Positions 32,411-43,624 of a DNA stretch of 64,000 bases are shown piece after piece. How positions within the stretch are numbered: position 1 is the stretch's first letter; every line of letters begins with the position of its first letter. The notes below the pieces were generated by a model, which was not told where the DNA came from, searched no databases, and saw only the letters and a program-made list of their open reading frames with translations. Origin of the DNA: Buchnera aphidicola (Periphyllus acericola) (GTDB lineage Bacteria > Pseudomonadota > Gammaproteobacteria > Enterobacterales > Enterobacteriaceae). A program made the translations under genes and the position numbers. Location of the stretch: NCBI RefSeq assembly GCF_964019855.1, contig NZ_OZ026466.1:248001-312000 (forward strand), read 5' to 3'.

Positions 32411-33775
32411 ATGTCTGATACGATTATAGCTCAAGCGACTCCTCAAGGAATTGGTGGAGTTTATATTGTTAGAATATCTGGAAAAAAAACTTCTATAGTT
32501 TTAAAAAATGTTTTAAAAAAGTTTATAAAACCAAGATACGCTGTTTATTCTAAATTTTTCAATTTTAATGGAGATATTATTGATCAAGGAATTGCGATTT
32601 GGTTTCCTTCTCCTAATTCTTTTACAGGAGAAGATGTTTTAGAATTACAAGGACATGGAAATAATTTTATTGTAAATTTATTAATTAAAAATATTTTAAA
32701 AATAAAAGGTTTAAGACTAGCTGAGCCTGGAGAGTTTTCTAAAAGATCTTTTTTGAATAAAAAAATTGATTTAATTCAATCAGAATCTATTTCAGATTTA
32801 ATTCATTCAACTTCTGAGGCTGCAGTAAAAGCTTCATTAAATTCATTAAATGGAGATTTTTCATTTTATATTAATAAAATTATAAATAAAGTAAAAAATT
32901 TAAGATCTATTATTGAAGTAGAATTAAATTTTGTAGATGAAAATATAGATTTAGATGTAGAATGTAATATATTAAATATTATAAAAAAATTAATTATTTC
33001 TTTAAAGAAAACAATATTTATTTCTAAAAATAGTGAAGTTTTAAAAAATGGAATAAAAATAGTTATCGCTGGATTTCCAAATTCTGGTAAGTCTAGTTTA
33101 TTCAATTTTTTATCATGTAAAAGGTCTTCTATTGTAACAAATATAAAAGGTACAACTAGAGATTTAATACATAGTAAAATAATTTTATATCAACAATTAA
33201 TAGAATTAACTGATACTGCTGGTCTTAGAAAAACTAAAGATAAAATTGAAAATATAGGTATAAATTTAGCAAAAAATGAAATTAATTATTCAAATATATT
33301 ATTATTTTTAATTGATTTAAGTAAAAATAAAGAAAATCAACTTAAAAAATTTGATAATTATTTGAAAAATATTTCTTCTAATATTTATATTTTGTTAGTT
33401 TTTAATAAAATTGATAAAACATTTAAATCTTATCCGGAAATTTTTTATTATAAAAATGTAAAATCTATTTCTATTTCTATAAAAAAAAAAATAGGATTGG
33501 AAAATTTATATTCTTCTTTAAAAAAATATATTGATAAAATAATAAAAATTCCACAGGAAAATATTTTTTTAATTAGACAAAGACATATTAAAGAAATAAA
33601 ACTATCTTTAAATGAATTATATTTTGCAAAGTCTGAATGGAAAATAAATAAAAATTATGAAATTTTAGCTGATTCTTTAAAAAATGTTCAAAATTTTTTA
33701 AATAAAATTACTGGTAAAGTTAGTTCAGAAGAAATTTTAAATGAAATATTTTCAAATTTTTGTATTGGAAAATGA
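32411..33775 (+). CDS. mnmE: tRNA modification GTPase MnmE (TrmE)
   Basis: MnmE is the GTPase partner of MnmG in making cmnm5U34 on tRNAs. The N-terminal formyl-THF-binding domain starts DTIIAQATPQGIGGVYIVRISG; the G domain sits inside a helical domain with P-loop GFPNSGKSS (near residue 222), TTRD, DTAG and NKID; the C-terminus ends in FCIGK with the cysteine of the C-[ILV]-G-K signature. Length 454 equals E. coli. Both halves of the complex are retained in this window, so the modification is probably functional. Confidence 0.98.
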   Translation: MSDTIIAQATPQGIGGVYIVRISGKKTSIVLKNVLKKFIKPRYAVYSKFFNFNGDIIDQGIAIWFPSPNSFTGEDVLELQGHGNNFIVNLLIKNILKIKGLRLAEPGEFSKRSFLNKKIDLIQSESISDLIHSTSEAAVKASLNSLNGDFSFYINKIINKVKNLRSIIEVELNFVDENIDLDVECNILNIIKKLIISLKKTIFISKNSEVLKNGIKIVIAGFPNSGKSSLFNFLSCKRSSIVTNIKGTTRDLIHSKIILYQQLIELTDTAGLRKTKDKIENIGINLAKNEINYSNILLFLIDLSKNKENQLKKFDNYLKNISSNIYILLVFNKIDKTFKSYPEIFYYKNVKSISISIKKKIGLENLYSSLKKYIDKIIKIPQENIFLIRQRHIKEIKLSLNELYFAKSEWKINKNYEILADSLKNVQNFLNKITGKVSSEEILNEIFSNFCIGK

Positions 33776-33862
33776 ATATTTTTTAATAAAAATTAAAATT
33801 TTTTATTTTTTATTTTTTTATATAATAATATTTTTTTGAAATAAAAAAATTTAAAAAATAAT

Positions 33863-33935
33863 TGCCCGAAGGCGGAATTGAACCACCGACACGGGGATTT
33901 TCAGTCCCCTGCTCTACCGACTGAGCTATTCGGGC
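33863..33935 (-). tRNA. pheT: tRNA-Phe (anticodon GAA)
   Basis: The acceptor GCCCGAA/TTCGGGC, D-arm, anticodon loop CTGAAAA and T-loop TTCAATT give a complete cloverleaf close to E. coli tRNA-Phe. The discriminator is A and CCA is not encoded. It stands alone on the minus strand between two plus-strand genes. Confidence 0.97.
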
Positions 33936-34078
33936 TTTTATACAATATAGTAAACCATTAATAGTCATTGTTTGTCAATATTTTTTTTAAATTATATTTT
34001 AAAAAATATATATATAAAATATATTTTTTTTTTTTTTATTTTTTTCTTTTCTTTTTTTTTTTTTTTTTTTTTTCAAAA

Positions 34079-34106
34079 CTTGAAACTAATAAGAATCGTC
34101 CATATA
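34079..34106 (+). promoter_or_regulatory. Sigma-32 heat-shock promoter of groSL
   Basis: CTTGAAA (34079-34085), 14 bp, then CCATATA (34100-34106) fits the RpoH consensus CTTGAAA-N(13-17)-CCCATNT. It lies 91 bp before groS, directly after a run of 22 T (34052-34073). RpoH is encoded at 39.6 kb. Confidence 0.75.
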
Positions 34107-34196
34107 CTATAAATAGAAGCAAATAATATATTCTAAACTTATTTTTTTTTAATAAAATTTTTTAGAAGAATTGATATTACAGGAGAATATTTAATA

Positions 34197-34487
34197 ATGA
34201 AAATACGTCCATTACATGATCGTATTATTGTTAAGCGTCAAAAAATTGAATCTAAGTCTGCAGGAGGAATTGTTTTAACAGGATCTGCTGCAAATAAATC
34301 TACAAGAGGGAAAGTTTTAGCTGTTGGAAATGGTAAAATTTTAGATAATGGAAAAATCAAAAAATTAGATGTCAAAGTTAATGATATTATAATATTTAAT
34401 GAAGGATATGGCGCTAAAACAGAAAAAATAAATAATGAAGAAGTTTTAATTTTAACTGAAAGTGATGTTTTAGCAGTTGTTGAATAA
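34197..34487 (+). CDS. groS: Co-chaperonin GroES
   Basis: GroES is the heptameric lid of the GroEL folding chamber. The 96-residue protein begins with the family signature [27 protein letters not shown] including the mobile loop (about residues 16-32) that grips GroEL, and ends [20 protein letters not shown] is well placed before the ATG. It is the first gene of the groS-groL operon behind a sigma-32 promoter. Codon and amino acid composition are much less degraded than in neighbours, in keeping with the very high chaperonin expression reported for these symbionts. Confidence 0.99.
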   Translation: MKIRPLHDRIIVKRQKIESKSAGGIVLTGSAANKSTRGKVLAVGNGKILDNGKIKKLDVKVNDIIIFNEGYGAKTEKINNEEVLILTESDVLAVVE

Positions 34488-34512
34488 ATAATATTTTATT
34501 AATTATATTTAA

Positions 34513-36186
<1,674 letters not shown>

Positions 36187-36260
36187 TTTTTTTTAAAAAA
36201 AATAAAAAAAATATAAATTTTTTATATTTATTATTTATTATATTAAAATATTTTAATTTA

Positions 36261-36290
36261 TTTTCCCTGTAATTTTAAATTACGGGAAAA
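36261..36290 (+). terminator. Terminator of the groSL operon
   Basis: TTTTCCCTGTAATT (36261-36274) pairs with AATTACGGGAAAA (36278-36290) with one bulged T. Its GC core stands out from the AT background. It ends the groSL unit 74 bp after the groL stop. Confidence 0.75.
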
Positions 36291-36347
36291 TAAAATATTA
36301 TTTTAAATAATTATAAATTCTTTAAAAATATATTTATAATAAAAATT

Positions 36348-36914
36348 ATGATAAGAGAATATTCGATACATTCTTTAAAGCCAGGTTTAAAAGTTATAAT
36401 TTTTAAAAAACCTTGTGTAATTCAAAGTAGTAAATTTGTAAAACCTGGAAAAGGACAAGCTTTTTCTAGAGTTAAATTTAAGAATATTTTATCTGGAAAA
36501 ATTGTTGAAACGACTTTTAAATCTACTGATTTTTTTAAAATAGCTAATGTAAAAGATGTAAAGGTAATATATTTATATAATAATAGTGCTTTTTGGTATT
36601 TTTTAGATAATAAAAATTTTGAAGAATTTATCGTTACTAAAAAAATTATTGGTATAAAACGTTTTTGGATTATTCCTCAATGTAAATGTTCTTTAACTAT
36701 TTGGAAAAATGAAGTTATTTCAATTTCTTTAAAAAATTTTGTTTATTTAAAAATTGAAAAAACAATTTCTATTGTAAAAAAAAATTCTATAAATAAAAAT
36801 ATGAAATCTGCATTATTAAATACTGGAATATCAATTAAAGTTCCGTATTTTATTAATGTTAATGATATAATTAAAATAGATACGCGTACTGGTAAATATG
36901 TTTCAAGAAATTAA
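36348..36914 (+). CDS. efp: Elongation factor P
   Basis: EF-P enters the ribosomal E site and relieves stalling at consecutive prolines. The 188-residue protein matches E. coli length. The tip loop FVKPGKGQAFSRVK keeps the lysine (K35) that EpmA/EpmB modify in E. coli; neither modifying enzyme is seen in this window. The C-terminal OB signature IKVPYFINVNDIIKIDTRTGKYVSR is clear. It follows groL, roughly as in E. coli where efp and groL are near neighbours, and converges with dnaC with only 19 bp between. Confidence 0.97.
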   Translation: MIREYSIHSLKPGLKVIIFKKPCVIQSSKFVKPGKGQAFSRVKFKNILSGKIVETTFKSTDFFKIANVKDVKVIYLYNNSAFWYFLDNKNFEEFIVTKKIIGIKRFWIIPQCKCSLTIWKNEVISISLKNFVYLKIEKTISIVKKNSINKNMKSALLNTGISIKVPYFINVNDIIKIDTRTGKYVSRN

Positions 36915-36933
36915 TTTTTTTTAAAATAAAATT

Positions 36934-37677
36934 TTATATTTTTTTATCTATTACTTTAGAGCGATAACTTTCCCAATTAAAATTTAACCATATGCTATTT
37001 CCTAATTTTAAACGATCGATAATTCTTTCTCCTAATAATTTATTTAATTTATTAAAATTTAAATTTGATAATATTCCTGTTGATTTTTTAGAAGAAGAAC
37101 GTCGATCTATTATTTGATGTATAATAATTTTTTCATATTCTGATTTTGTTTGAATACCGATTTCATCTATAATTAATAAATCTACTCGAGTTAATTTTTT
37201 TATAAAATATTCTTCAGTAAGTTCATTGTTTTTATTAAAAGTTTTTTTTATTTTAGACATTAGATCTGAGATAGTTATAATTAAAAATGTTTTTTCTTGT
37301 AAAATTAAAGAATTTCCTATAGCTGCTGCTAAATGATTTTTTCCAGTTCCAGGATTTCCTGAAAATATAAAATTTGAAAATCTTTTACTAAAGTTTGTAA
37401 CATATTGTTTGGAAAAATTTAAAACTTTTTTTTGTCCTAGATTAAATATTTTGTAATTATAAAATGAACATTTCATATATAATTTTTTAATTCCAGAATT
37501 TTTTAACATATATTGCATTTTATTTGCTTTATTTTTTCTTAATATAGATTGTGAAGAAATTATTCCTTGTTTTTGATTCCAATATAATAAATCTCTTTCA
37601 TTATTAAATTTTGGTTTTATATGTTCTGGTATCATAGATTTTATTTTTTTAATTAATTTTATATAACTATTCATCAA
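36934..37677 (-). CDS. dnaC: Helicase loader DnaC
   Basis: DnaC loads the DnaB helicase onto the opened origin. The 247-residue protein (E. coli 245) aligns along its length: N-terminal DnaB-binding region (MIPEHIKPKFNNERDLLYW), the AAA+ P-loop FSGNPGTGKNHLAAAIGN (near residue 105), LLIIDEIGIQTKSEYEK and RRSSSKKSTGILSNLN. In E. coli dnaC is preceded by dnaT; no dnaT is present here, so primosome restart through DnaT is doubtful at least from this locus. It is placed 69 bp from rsmD on the same strand. Confidence 0.95.
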   Translation of the reverse strand: MMNSYIKLIKKIKSMIPEHIKPKFNNERDLLYWNQKQGIISSQSILRKNKANKMQYMLKNSGIKKLYMKCSFYNYKIFNLGQKKVLNFSKQYVTNFSKRFSNFIFSGNPGTGKNHLAAAIGNSLILQEKTFLIITISDLMSKIKKTFNKNNELTEEYFIKKLTRVDLLIIDEIGIQTKSEYEKIIIHQIIDRRSSSKKSTGILSNLNFNKLNKLLGERIIDRLKLGNSIWLNFNWESYRSKVIDKKI

Positions 37678-37746
37678 TCTATCCTTGTAAGTTGCATTTT
37701 ATATTTAAATTTTTAAGTTATGTAATATATATTTATTTTAAAATAT

Positions 37747-38310
37747 TTATTTTTTCTTATAAATTCCATATTTAAAATTTTTATTTTTTTTTTCTTTTAT
37801 TAATATCCAATTTTTTGGAATTTTTATTTTTATTTTATTAATTTGTTGTTCAATATATATAATCGTGTTTTTTTTTGCCCATTTTTTTTTTTCTATTAGG
37901 AAAATTGATTTTTCTAATATTTTGTATTTTTTATATGGAGGGTCTAAAAAAATTATATCATATGATATTTTTTTTTTTTTTAACCATTTTATTGAATCTG
38001 TAGATATTACTTGCATGGTAAATATTTTTAATTTTTTTAGATTTTTTAGAATATTTTTTGTATTTTTTTTATTAATTTCAAGAGCAGTGACGAACTTCGC
38101 TTTTCTTGATATAGCTTCTATTCCTAAAATTCCACTACCTGAAAAACAATCTAAACAGATTGAATTTTTTATATATTTTTGTAACCAATTAAATAATGTT
38201 TCTCTAACTAAATTTTTTGTTGGTCTTAAAATTTTTGAATGTTTAATATAAATTTTATTTTTTTTAAATTTTCCACCAATTACTCTTAATATATTTTTTT
38301 TATTTTTCAT
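37747..38310 (-). CDS. rsmD: 16S rRNA (guanine-966-N2)-methyltransferase RsmD
   Basis: RsmD methylates G966 of 16S rRNA in the assembled 30S particle. The 187-residue protein (E. coli 198) begins with the family pattern RVIGGKFKKNKI and LRPTKNLVRETLFNWL, has the SAM-binding motif CLDCFSGSGILGIEAISRKA near residues 53-72 and the catalytic motif IIFLDPPYKK near residue 120. It is divergent from ftsY, as in E. coli. The C-terminal third is Lys-rich and less certain in structure. Confidence 0.94.
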   Translation of the reverse strand: MKNKKNILRVIGGKFKKNKIYIKHSKILRPTKNLVRETLFNWLQKYIKNSICLDCFSGSGILGIEAISRKAKFVTALEINKKNTKNILKNLKKLKIFTMQVISTDSIKWLKKKKISYDIIFLDPPYKKYKILEKSIFLIEKKKWAKKNTIIYIEQQINKIKIKIPKNWILIKEKKNKNFKYGIYKKK

Positions 38311-38395
38311 TATTTTTTTTTTAAGAAATTTTTTATAGTATTATATTATTAGAAATATTTATATTACATAAAAAATTTATAGTAAAGGAGATTAT

Positions 38396-39493
38396 ATGTC
38401 AAAAAATAAAAAAAATATTTTTTATTCTTTTATTGATAAGATAAATTTTTTTAAAAAAAAAAAAAATAACAATATTGATTTTACTATTAAAGATAAAATA
38501 GATAATAAATTAAAAAAAAAAAAAATATATTTATCTAAAAATATTATTGTTAAAAAAAATAAAAAAAAAACAAAAAAAAATAATTATTTTATTTATTTAA
38601 AAAATAAATTTTTAAAAACAAAAAAAAAATTTGAATCGGTATTTAGAAGTTTTTTTATAGTAAAAAAAATAGATAAAAATTTTTTAATGAATTTAGAAGA
38701 AAAATTAATTTCTTGTGATATTAGTTTTAAAACTTCTCAGAAAATTATAAAAAATTCTATTAATAATATTAATCACAATCAATTGAAGAACCCAAAAATT
38801 ATTTATCAATCCATTATTAATGAAATGAAAAATATTTTAAAAAAGTCTTCGAAAAAAGAAATAATTTTTAAAAATTTAACTATTATATTATTAGTTGGAA
38901 TTAATGGTTCTGGAAAAACTACTACTATTGTTAAAATATCTAAATTATATCAAAAAAAAAATAAAACTGTATTAGTTTCAGCTGCTGATACTTTTCGCGC
39001 TGCAGCTGTTTCACAAATAAAAAATTTATGTGAAAAAAATAAAATAAATATATTTTTTAAAGATTCAAAATCTGATCCAGCATCTGTTGTATATGATTCT
39101 ATTAAACAAGCAATTTCAAAAAATTTTGATGTTTTAATTATTGATACAGCTGGAAGATTACATACAAATATTAATTTAATGAATGAATTAAAAAAAATAG
39201 TTAGAGTAATTAAAAAAAATAATAAAACAGGTACTTTAGAGATATTTTTAACAATAGATTCATGTAATGGACAAAATTCACTTGTTCAAGCAGATTTATT
39301 TAATAAATTTCTTGGTGTTACAGGAATAATTTTAACAAAGTTTGATGGAACTTCAAAAGGAGGTATTATTTTTTCAATATCTGATCAATTTGAAATTCCA
39401 ATACAATATATTACTACAGGAGAATCTATTAATGATATTGTTTCTTTTAATAGTAAACAATTTGTAAAAACTATTTTTAAGAACGAATTATAA
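38396..39493 (+). CDS. ftsY: Signal recognition particle receptor FtsY
   Basis: FtsY is the membrane receptor that docks SRP-ribosome complexes carrying membrane-protein mRNAs. The NG domain is complete: P-loop LVGINGSGKTTTIVKIS (near residue 167), AADTFRAAAVSQ, LIIDTAGRLHTN, and TKFDGTSKGG. The protein has 365 residues against 497 in E. coli because the long acidic N-terminal A domain is replaced by about 75 Lys-rich residues. The amphipathic membrane-binding helix before the N domain may still be present. AAGGAG precedes the ATG. ftsE and ftsX, which separate ftsY from rpoH in E. coli, are missing. Confidence 0.96.
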   Translation: MSKNKKNIFYSFIDKINFFKKKKNNNIDFTIKDKIDNKLKKKKIYLSKNIIVKKNKKKTKKNNYFIYLKNKFLKTKKKFESVFRSFFIVKKIDKNFLMNLEEKLISCDISFKTSQKIIKNSINNINHNQLKNPKIIYQSIINEMKNILKKSSKKEIIFKNLTIILLVGINGSGKTTTIVKISKLYQKKNKTVLVSAADTFRAAAVSQIKNLCEKNKINIFFKDSKSDPASVVYDSIKQAISKNFDVLIIDTAGRLHTNINLMNELKKIVRVIKKNNKTGTLEIFLTIDSCNGQNSLVQADLFNKFLGVTGIILTKFDGTSKGGIIFSISDQFEIPIQYITTGESINDIVSFNSKQFVKTIFKNEL

Positions 39494-39592
39494 AAAAAAT
39501 ATGTTATAGTAATTTATTATGTATATTTTTAATTTTTTTTTATATAAAAAATTAATTTGTTAAATGATGATTAGTTAAATATAGGAATAGAA

Positions 39593-40462
39593 ATGATTGA
39601 TAAAAGAAATATTTCATCAGTAAAATCATTAAGTATTTTTAATAATTATATTAATTTTTCTAATCATTTACCAGTTTTAACTGCTAATGATGAAAAGAAA
39701 TTAGCAAAAAAATTTTTTTATCAAGGTGATTTAAAATCTGCAAAGATTTTGATATTATCTCATTTAAATTTTGTTATTCGAATTGCAAAAAAATATTCTG
39801 GTTATGGATTACCTCAAGCTGATTTGATACAAGAAGGAAATATTGGATTAATGAAATCTGTAAAAAAATTTAATCCAAATTTAGGAGTGAGATTAGTTTC
39901 TTTTTCTGTTTATTGGATTAAGTCTGAAATTCATGAGTATGTTTTAAAGAATTGGAGAATAGTAAAAATAGCAACTACTAAAGCTCAACGAAAATTATTT
40001 TTTAATTTACGTAAAAGTAAAAAGAAATTAAGTTGGTTTAATCGACAAGAAATTAAAAAAATTGCAAAAAATCTTAATGTAAAAGATAAAGATGTTGAAG
40101 AAATGGAATTACGTATGTGTGCTAAAGATGTTTTTTTGAATAATAGTTCTGAAGAAAATAATAATACTAATGAATTTTTAAATAATTTATATTCAATTCC
40201 ATATTTTAGAGAACAACTTTCAGATTTTACTCATAGTATTGAAAATGAAAATTGGAAAAAATATGTTAAAAATAAATTAAATTGTGCTCTTTTAGATCTT
40301 GATTTAAGAAGTAGAAATATTATTTGTTCTCGTTGGTTATCGGGTGAAAAAAAAAATACTTTAAAAGATATTGCAAAAAATCATGGAATTACTGCAGAAA
40401 GAGTTCGTCAATTAGAAAAAAATGCAATGAAAAAATTACGTTTATTTATAGAAAATATATAA
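39593..40462 (+). CDS. rpoH: Heat-shock sigma factor RpoH (sigma-32)
   Basis: RpoH directs RNA polymerase to heat-shock promoters such as the one in front of groSL in this window. The 289-residue protein (E. coli 284) has sigma region 2 ([39 protein letters not shown]...VYWIKSEIHEYVLKNW), the RpoH box (QRKLFFNLRKSKKKL) and region 4 with a helix-turn-helix (LKDIAKNHGITAERVRQLEKNAMKKLR). The E. coli mRNA thermosensor near the start cannot be judged from this very AT-rich 5' end. Confidence 0.97.
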   Translation: MIDKRNISSVKSLSIFNNYINFSNHLPVLTANDEKKLAKKFFYQGDLKSAKILILSHLNFVIRIAKKYSGYGLPQADLIQEGNIGLMKSVKKFNPNLGVRLVSFSVYWIKSEIHEYVLKNWRIVKIATTKAQRKLFFNLRKSKKKLSWFNRQEIKKIAKNLNVKDKDVEEMELRMCAKDVFLNNSSEENNNTNEFLNNLYSIPYFREQLSDFTHSIENENWKKYVKNKLNCALLDLDLRSRNIICSRWLSGEKKNTLKDIAKNHGITAERVRQLEKNAMKKLRLFIENI

Positions 40463-40577
40463 TTTTTATAAAATAATATTTTTTTTTAAATAAAATTTTT
40501 TTTTAAAATTTATTATTTTTATAATATATATGAAAAAAATTTTAAATATAAAAGTTTTTTAAATAGAGATTATTTTT

Positions 40578-42854
40578 ATGAATATATCAAATCATATATT
40601 AGGTTTTCCTAGAATTGGAGTGAATAGGGAATTAAAAAAAGCACAAGAAAATTATTGGAATAAAAAAATTTCTCAAAAAGAATTATTAAAAGTTGGAAAA
40701 AAAATAAGAATTTATAATTTAAAAAAACAAAAAAAAATGGGTTTAGATTTTTTATCTGTTGGAGATTTTTCTTGGTATGATCATGTTTTAACAACAAGTA
40801 TAATGTTAGGAAATATTCCTAAAAGATTTATAAATGAAAATCAAAAAAAAATAGATATTGATACAATGTTTTATATTGCAAGAGGAGTTTCTCATAATAA
40901 TAAAGAAACTTTTCCATCTGAAATGACAAAATGGTTTAATACTAATTATCATTATATAGTTCCTGAATTTAATAAATTTAGTTCTTTTAATTTTAATTGT
41001 AGTCAATTATTAATTGAAATAGATGAAGCTTTATTAATTGGAAAAAAAGTAAAACCTGTTATTCTTGGACCAATGTCTTATCTTTGGTTAGGAAAAGTAG
41101 ATTCTAAAAATTTTAATTGTTTAAATTTGTTACCGAAACTTTTAAATGTATATAGAGAAATTTTTAAATTTTTTAAAAAAAAAAATATTAAATGGGTACA
41201 AATTGATGAACCTATTTTATCTTTAGAATTATCAGATTTTTGGAAGGAAAAATTTATATATAGTTATAAATATTTAAAGGGTTATACAAAAAAATTATTA
41301 ACTACTTATTTTGGAAATATTTCTCATAATTTAGATGTTGTTAATTCTATTCCAATTGATGGAGTACATATAGATATTATATATGGAAATTATGATTTAT
41401 TAACTTTTAATGAAATTTTATCTGATAAGATTTTATTATCTTTAGGGATAATTAATGGGAAAAATATTTGGAAATCTGATTTATTAAAATATTATAATAT
41501 AATTAAAAATTTTAAAAAAATTAGAAAAAATATTTGGATTGGAACATCTTGTTCATTGCTTCATATTCCAATTGATATTAATAAAGAGAAAAAAATGACA
41601 GATAAATTAAAATCATATTTTTCTTTTGCTGTACAAAAATGTTATGAAGTATTTTTGTTAACGAATGCTTTAAATACAGGAAATATAGATTTAATAAAAT
41701 CTTGGATTTTTCCTTTATATTCTAAAAAAAATAAGTTAAATTTTAATAATAAAAATTTAAAAAAACGATTGTCTTTAATTACAGAAAAAGACTATAAAAG
41801 ATGTAATGAATATAGAGTTCGTATAAAGAAACAACAAAAGAAATTAAATTTACCAATTTTTCCTGTAACTACTATTGGATCTTTTCCTCAAACTCGTGAT
41901 CTTAGAAATTTACGATTAAAATTTAAAGAAAATAGAATTAATAAAACGGAATATGAAAATAATATTTTTAATATAATTAAATATAATATAAAAAAACAAG
42001 AAGAATTAGAAATAGATGTTTTAGTTCATGGAGAACCTGAAAGAAATGATATGGTTGAATATTTTGGAGAACATTTAGATGGATTTTTATTCACTGAGAA
42101 TGGATGGGTTCAAAGTTATGGTTCAAGATGTGTTAAACCTCCAATTATTATTGGTGATATTTTTCGTTCTAAAAAAATTACTATTAAATGGATAAAATAT
42201 GCGCAATCTTTAACTAAAAAACCTGTAAAAGGTATGTTGACTGGTCCTATAACAATTTTTTTATGGTCTTTTCCAAGAGAAGATTTATCTTATAAAATTA
42301 TTATTAAACAAATTGCTTTAGCTTTAAAAGATGAAATAAATGATTTAGAAAAAAATAATATAAATATTATTCAAATTGATGAACCTGCTTTAAGAGAAGG
42401 TTTACCATTAAATATAAAGAAAAGAAAAAAATATTTAAAAACTGCTATTAATGCTTTTAAATTAAGTGTATCTAGTGTAAAAGATACAACTCAAATTCAT
42501 ACTCATATGTGTTATTGTGAATTTAATGATATCATTGAATCTATTACTAATTTAGATGCAGATGTAATAACTATTGAAGCGACTCGTTCTAGAATGGATT
42601 TATTAAAGTGTTTTAAAAATTTTAATTATCCTAATAGTATTGGTCCTGGATTTTATGATATTCATTCTCCTAATATTCCAACAGAAGAAGATATATTAAA
42701 ATTAATATATAAATCAACTAAATTTATTGAAGTTAACAAATTATGGGTTAATCCAGATTGCGGTTTAAAAACACGTACTTGGAAAGAGTCAGAAAAATCT
42801 TTAAAAAATTTAGTTAGTGCTGCTAAAAAAATGCGTCTTATAAAATATAGTTAA
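40578..42854 (+). CDS. metE: Cobalamin-independent methionine synthase
   Basis: MetE transfers the methyl group of 5-methyl-tetrahydrofolate to homocysteine, the last step of methionine synthesis. The 758-residue protein (E. coli 753) starts with the family pattern HILGFPRIGVNRELKKA; the zinc ligands lie in IHTHMCYCEF (near residue 640) and in NPDCGLKTR near residue 726. The C-terminal barrel has FPVTTIGSFPQT. MetF, which provides the methyl donor, is encoded at 56.1 kb. Homocysteine has to come from enzymes outside the window or from the host. Confidence 0.98.
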   Translation: MNISNHILGFPRIGVNRELKKAQENYWNKKISQKELLKVGKKIRIYNLKKQKKMGLDFLSVGDFSWYDHVLTTSIMLGNIPKRFINENQKKIDIDTMFYIARGVSHNNKETFPSEMTKWFNTNYHYIVPEFNKFSSFNFNCSQLLIEIDEALLIGKKVKPVILGPMSYLWLGKVDSKNFNCLNLLPKLLNVYREIFKFFKKKNIKWVQIDEPILSLELSDFWKEKFIYSYKYLKGYTKKLLTTYFGNISHNLDVVNSIPIDGVHIDIIYGNYDLLTFNEILSDKILLSLGIINGKNIWKSDLLKYYNIIKNFKKIRKNIWIGTSCSLLHIPIDINKEKKMTDKLKSYFSFAVQKCYEVFLLTNALNTGNIDLIKSWIFPLYSKKNKLNFNNKNLKKRLSLITEKDYKRCNEYRVRIKKQQKKLNLPIFPVTTIGSFPQTRDLRNLRLKFKENRINKTEYENNIFNIIKYNIKKQEELEIDVLVHGEPERNDMVEYFGEHLDGFLFTENGWVQSYGSRCVKPPIIIGDIFRSKKITIKWIKYAQSLTKKPVKGMLTGPITIFLWSFPREDLSYKIIIKQIALALKDEINDLEKNNINIIQIDEPALREGLPLNIKKRKKYLKTAINAFKLSVSSVKDTTQIHTHMCYCEFNDIIESITNLDADVITIEATRSRMDLLKCFKNFNYPNSIGPGFYDIHSPNIPTEEDILKLIYKSTKFIEVNKLWVNPDCGLKTRTWKESEKSLKNLVSAAKKMRLIKYS

Positions 42855-43216
42855 TATATTTTATTAAAAAAATTTTTATTTACAATTTTTTATGAAAGTT
42901 ATAATATTTTTAAAAAAAAATACTAAAAAATTAAAATGTTTATTAAAATTATTTTATTAAAATTTTTAATTAATTAATAAACTAATTAATTATTTTTTTT
43001 ATTTTTTTTATTTTTTTTGTTTTTATTTTTTTTATAAAATTCTTATATTTTTAATAATATTTATATTAAATTAAAATAATTTTTTTTATCTTAATAATTT
43101 TAATTATTTTTTATCTTATTTTAATATAATAAAAATAATATAAGATATTATTTTTTAATATTTTTTTTAAATTTAAAATTTAAATAATTTATTTAGAACA
43201 TATTTTTTCTTTTAAT
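42855..43216. other. AT-only spacer between metE and hupA, no gene seen
   Basis: No open frame with homology, RNA gene or conserved block is visible in these 362 bp. In many relatives purine genes lie near hupA, so this may be the residue of lost genes, but no sequence similarity remains to show it. Confidence 0.5.
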
Positions 43217-43244
43217 AAGTAGGGTTTATTCCTCCTCCCTACTT
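43217..43244. terminator. Bidirectional terminator between metE and hupA
   Basis: AAGTAGGG (43217-43224) pairs exactly with CCCTACTT (43237-43244) around a 12-nt loop, followed by T on plus. It lies 12 bp after the hupA stop on minus and 362 bp after metE on plus. Confidence 0.65.
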
Positions 43245-43255
43245 TTTATATAATT

Positions 43256-43528
43256 TTATTTTACTGCTGCTTTTAATGTTTTTCCAGAAACAAAAGCAGG
43301 AACTTTTGTAGCTAAAATCTGTATTTCTTTTCCTGTTTTAGGGTTTCTTCCAGTCCTTGCAGATCTTTTATTTATTTTAAATGTCCCAAATCCAACTAAT
43401 TGTACATGTTCTTCTTTTTTTAAAGATTTTGTAATTTCAGATAAGATAGTATCTAATATATCTTTAGCTTTAATTTTAGAAATAAAAGATTTTTTTGAAA
43501 TAATATCAATTAATTGTGATTTATTCAT
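43256..43528 (-). CDS. hupA: DNA-binding protein HU
   Basis: HU is the histone-like nucleoid protein that bends and compacts DNA and helps DnaA open the origin. The 90-residue protein matches the family length. The signature [26 protein letters not shown], which forms the DNA-gripping arms with their tip proline, lies at residues 46-71. The start [14 protein letters not shown] is E. coli HU-alpha-like. With no second HU gene in sight it may act as a homodimer. A terminator follows directly. Confidence 0.97.
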   Translation of the reverse strand: MNKSQLIDIISKKSFISKIKAKDILDTILSEITKSLKKEEHVQLVGFGTFKINKRSARTGRNPKTGKEIQILATKVPAFVSGKTLKAAVK

Positions 43529-43624
43529 ATTTTTTTTATATCCTTAATAGAATTAATTATTGTTAAAAAAATTTTAATTTTTATAAATTTTGTTAAAAAT
43601 ATTTTTTAGTTATAAATATATTTT

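Noticed and set aside
43100..43150. TATCTTAT/ATAAGATA inverted repeat between metE and hupA
   Set aside because: Only eight AT-only pairs with a long loop; expected by chance at this composition.
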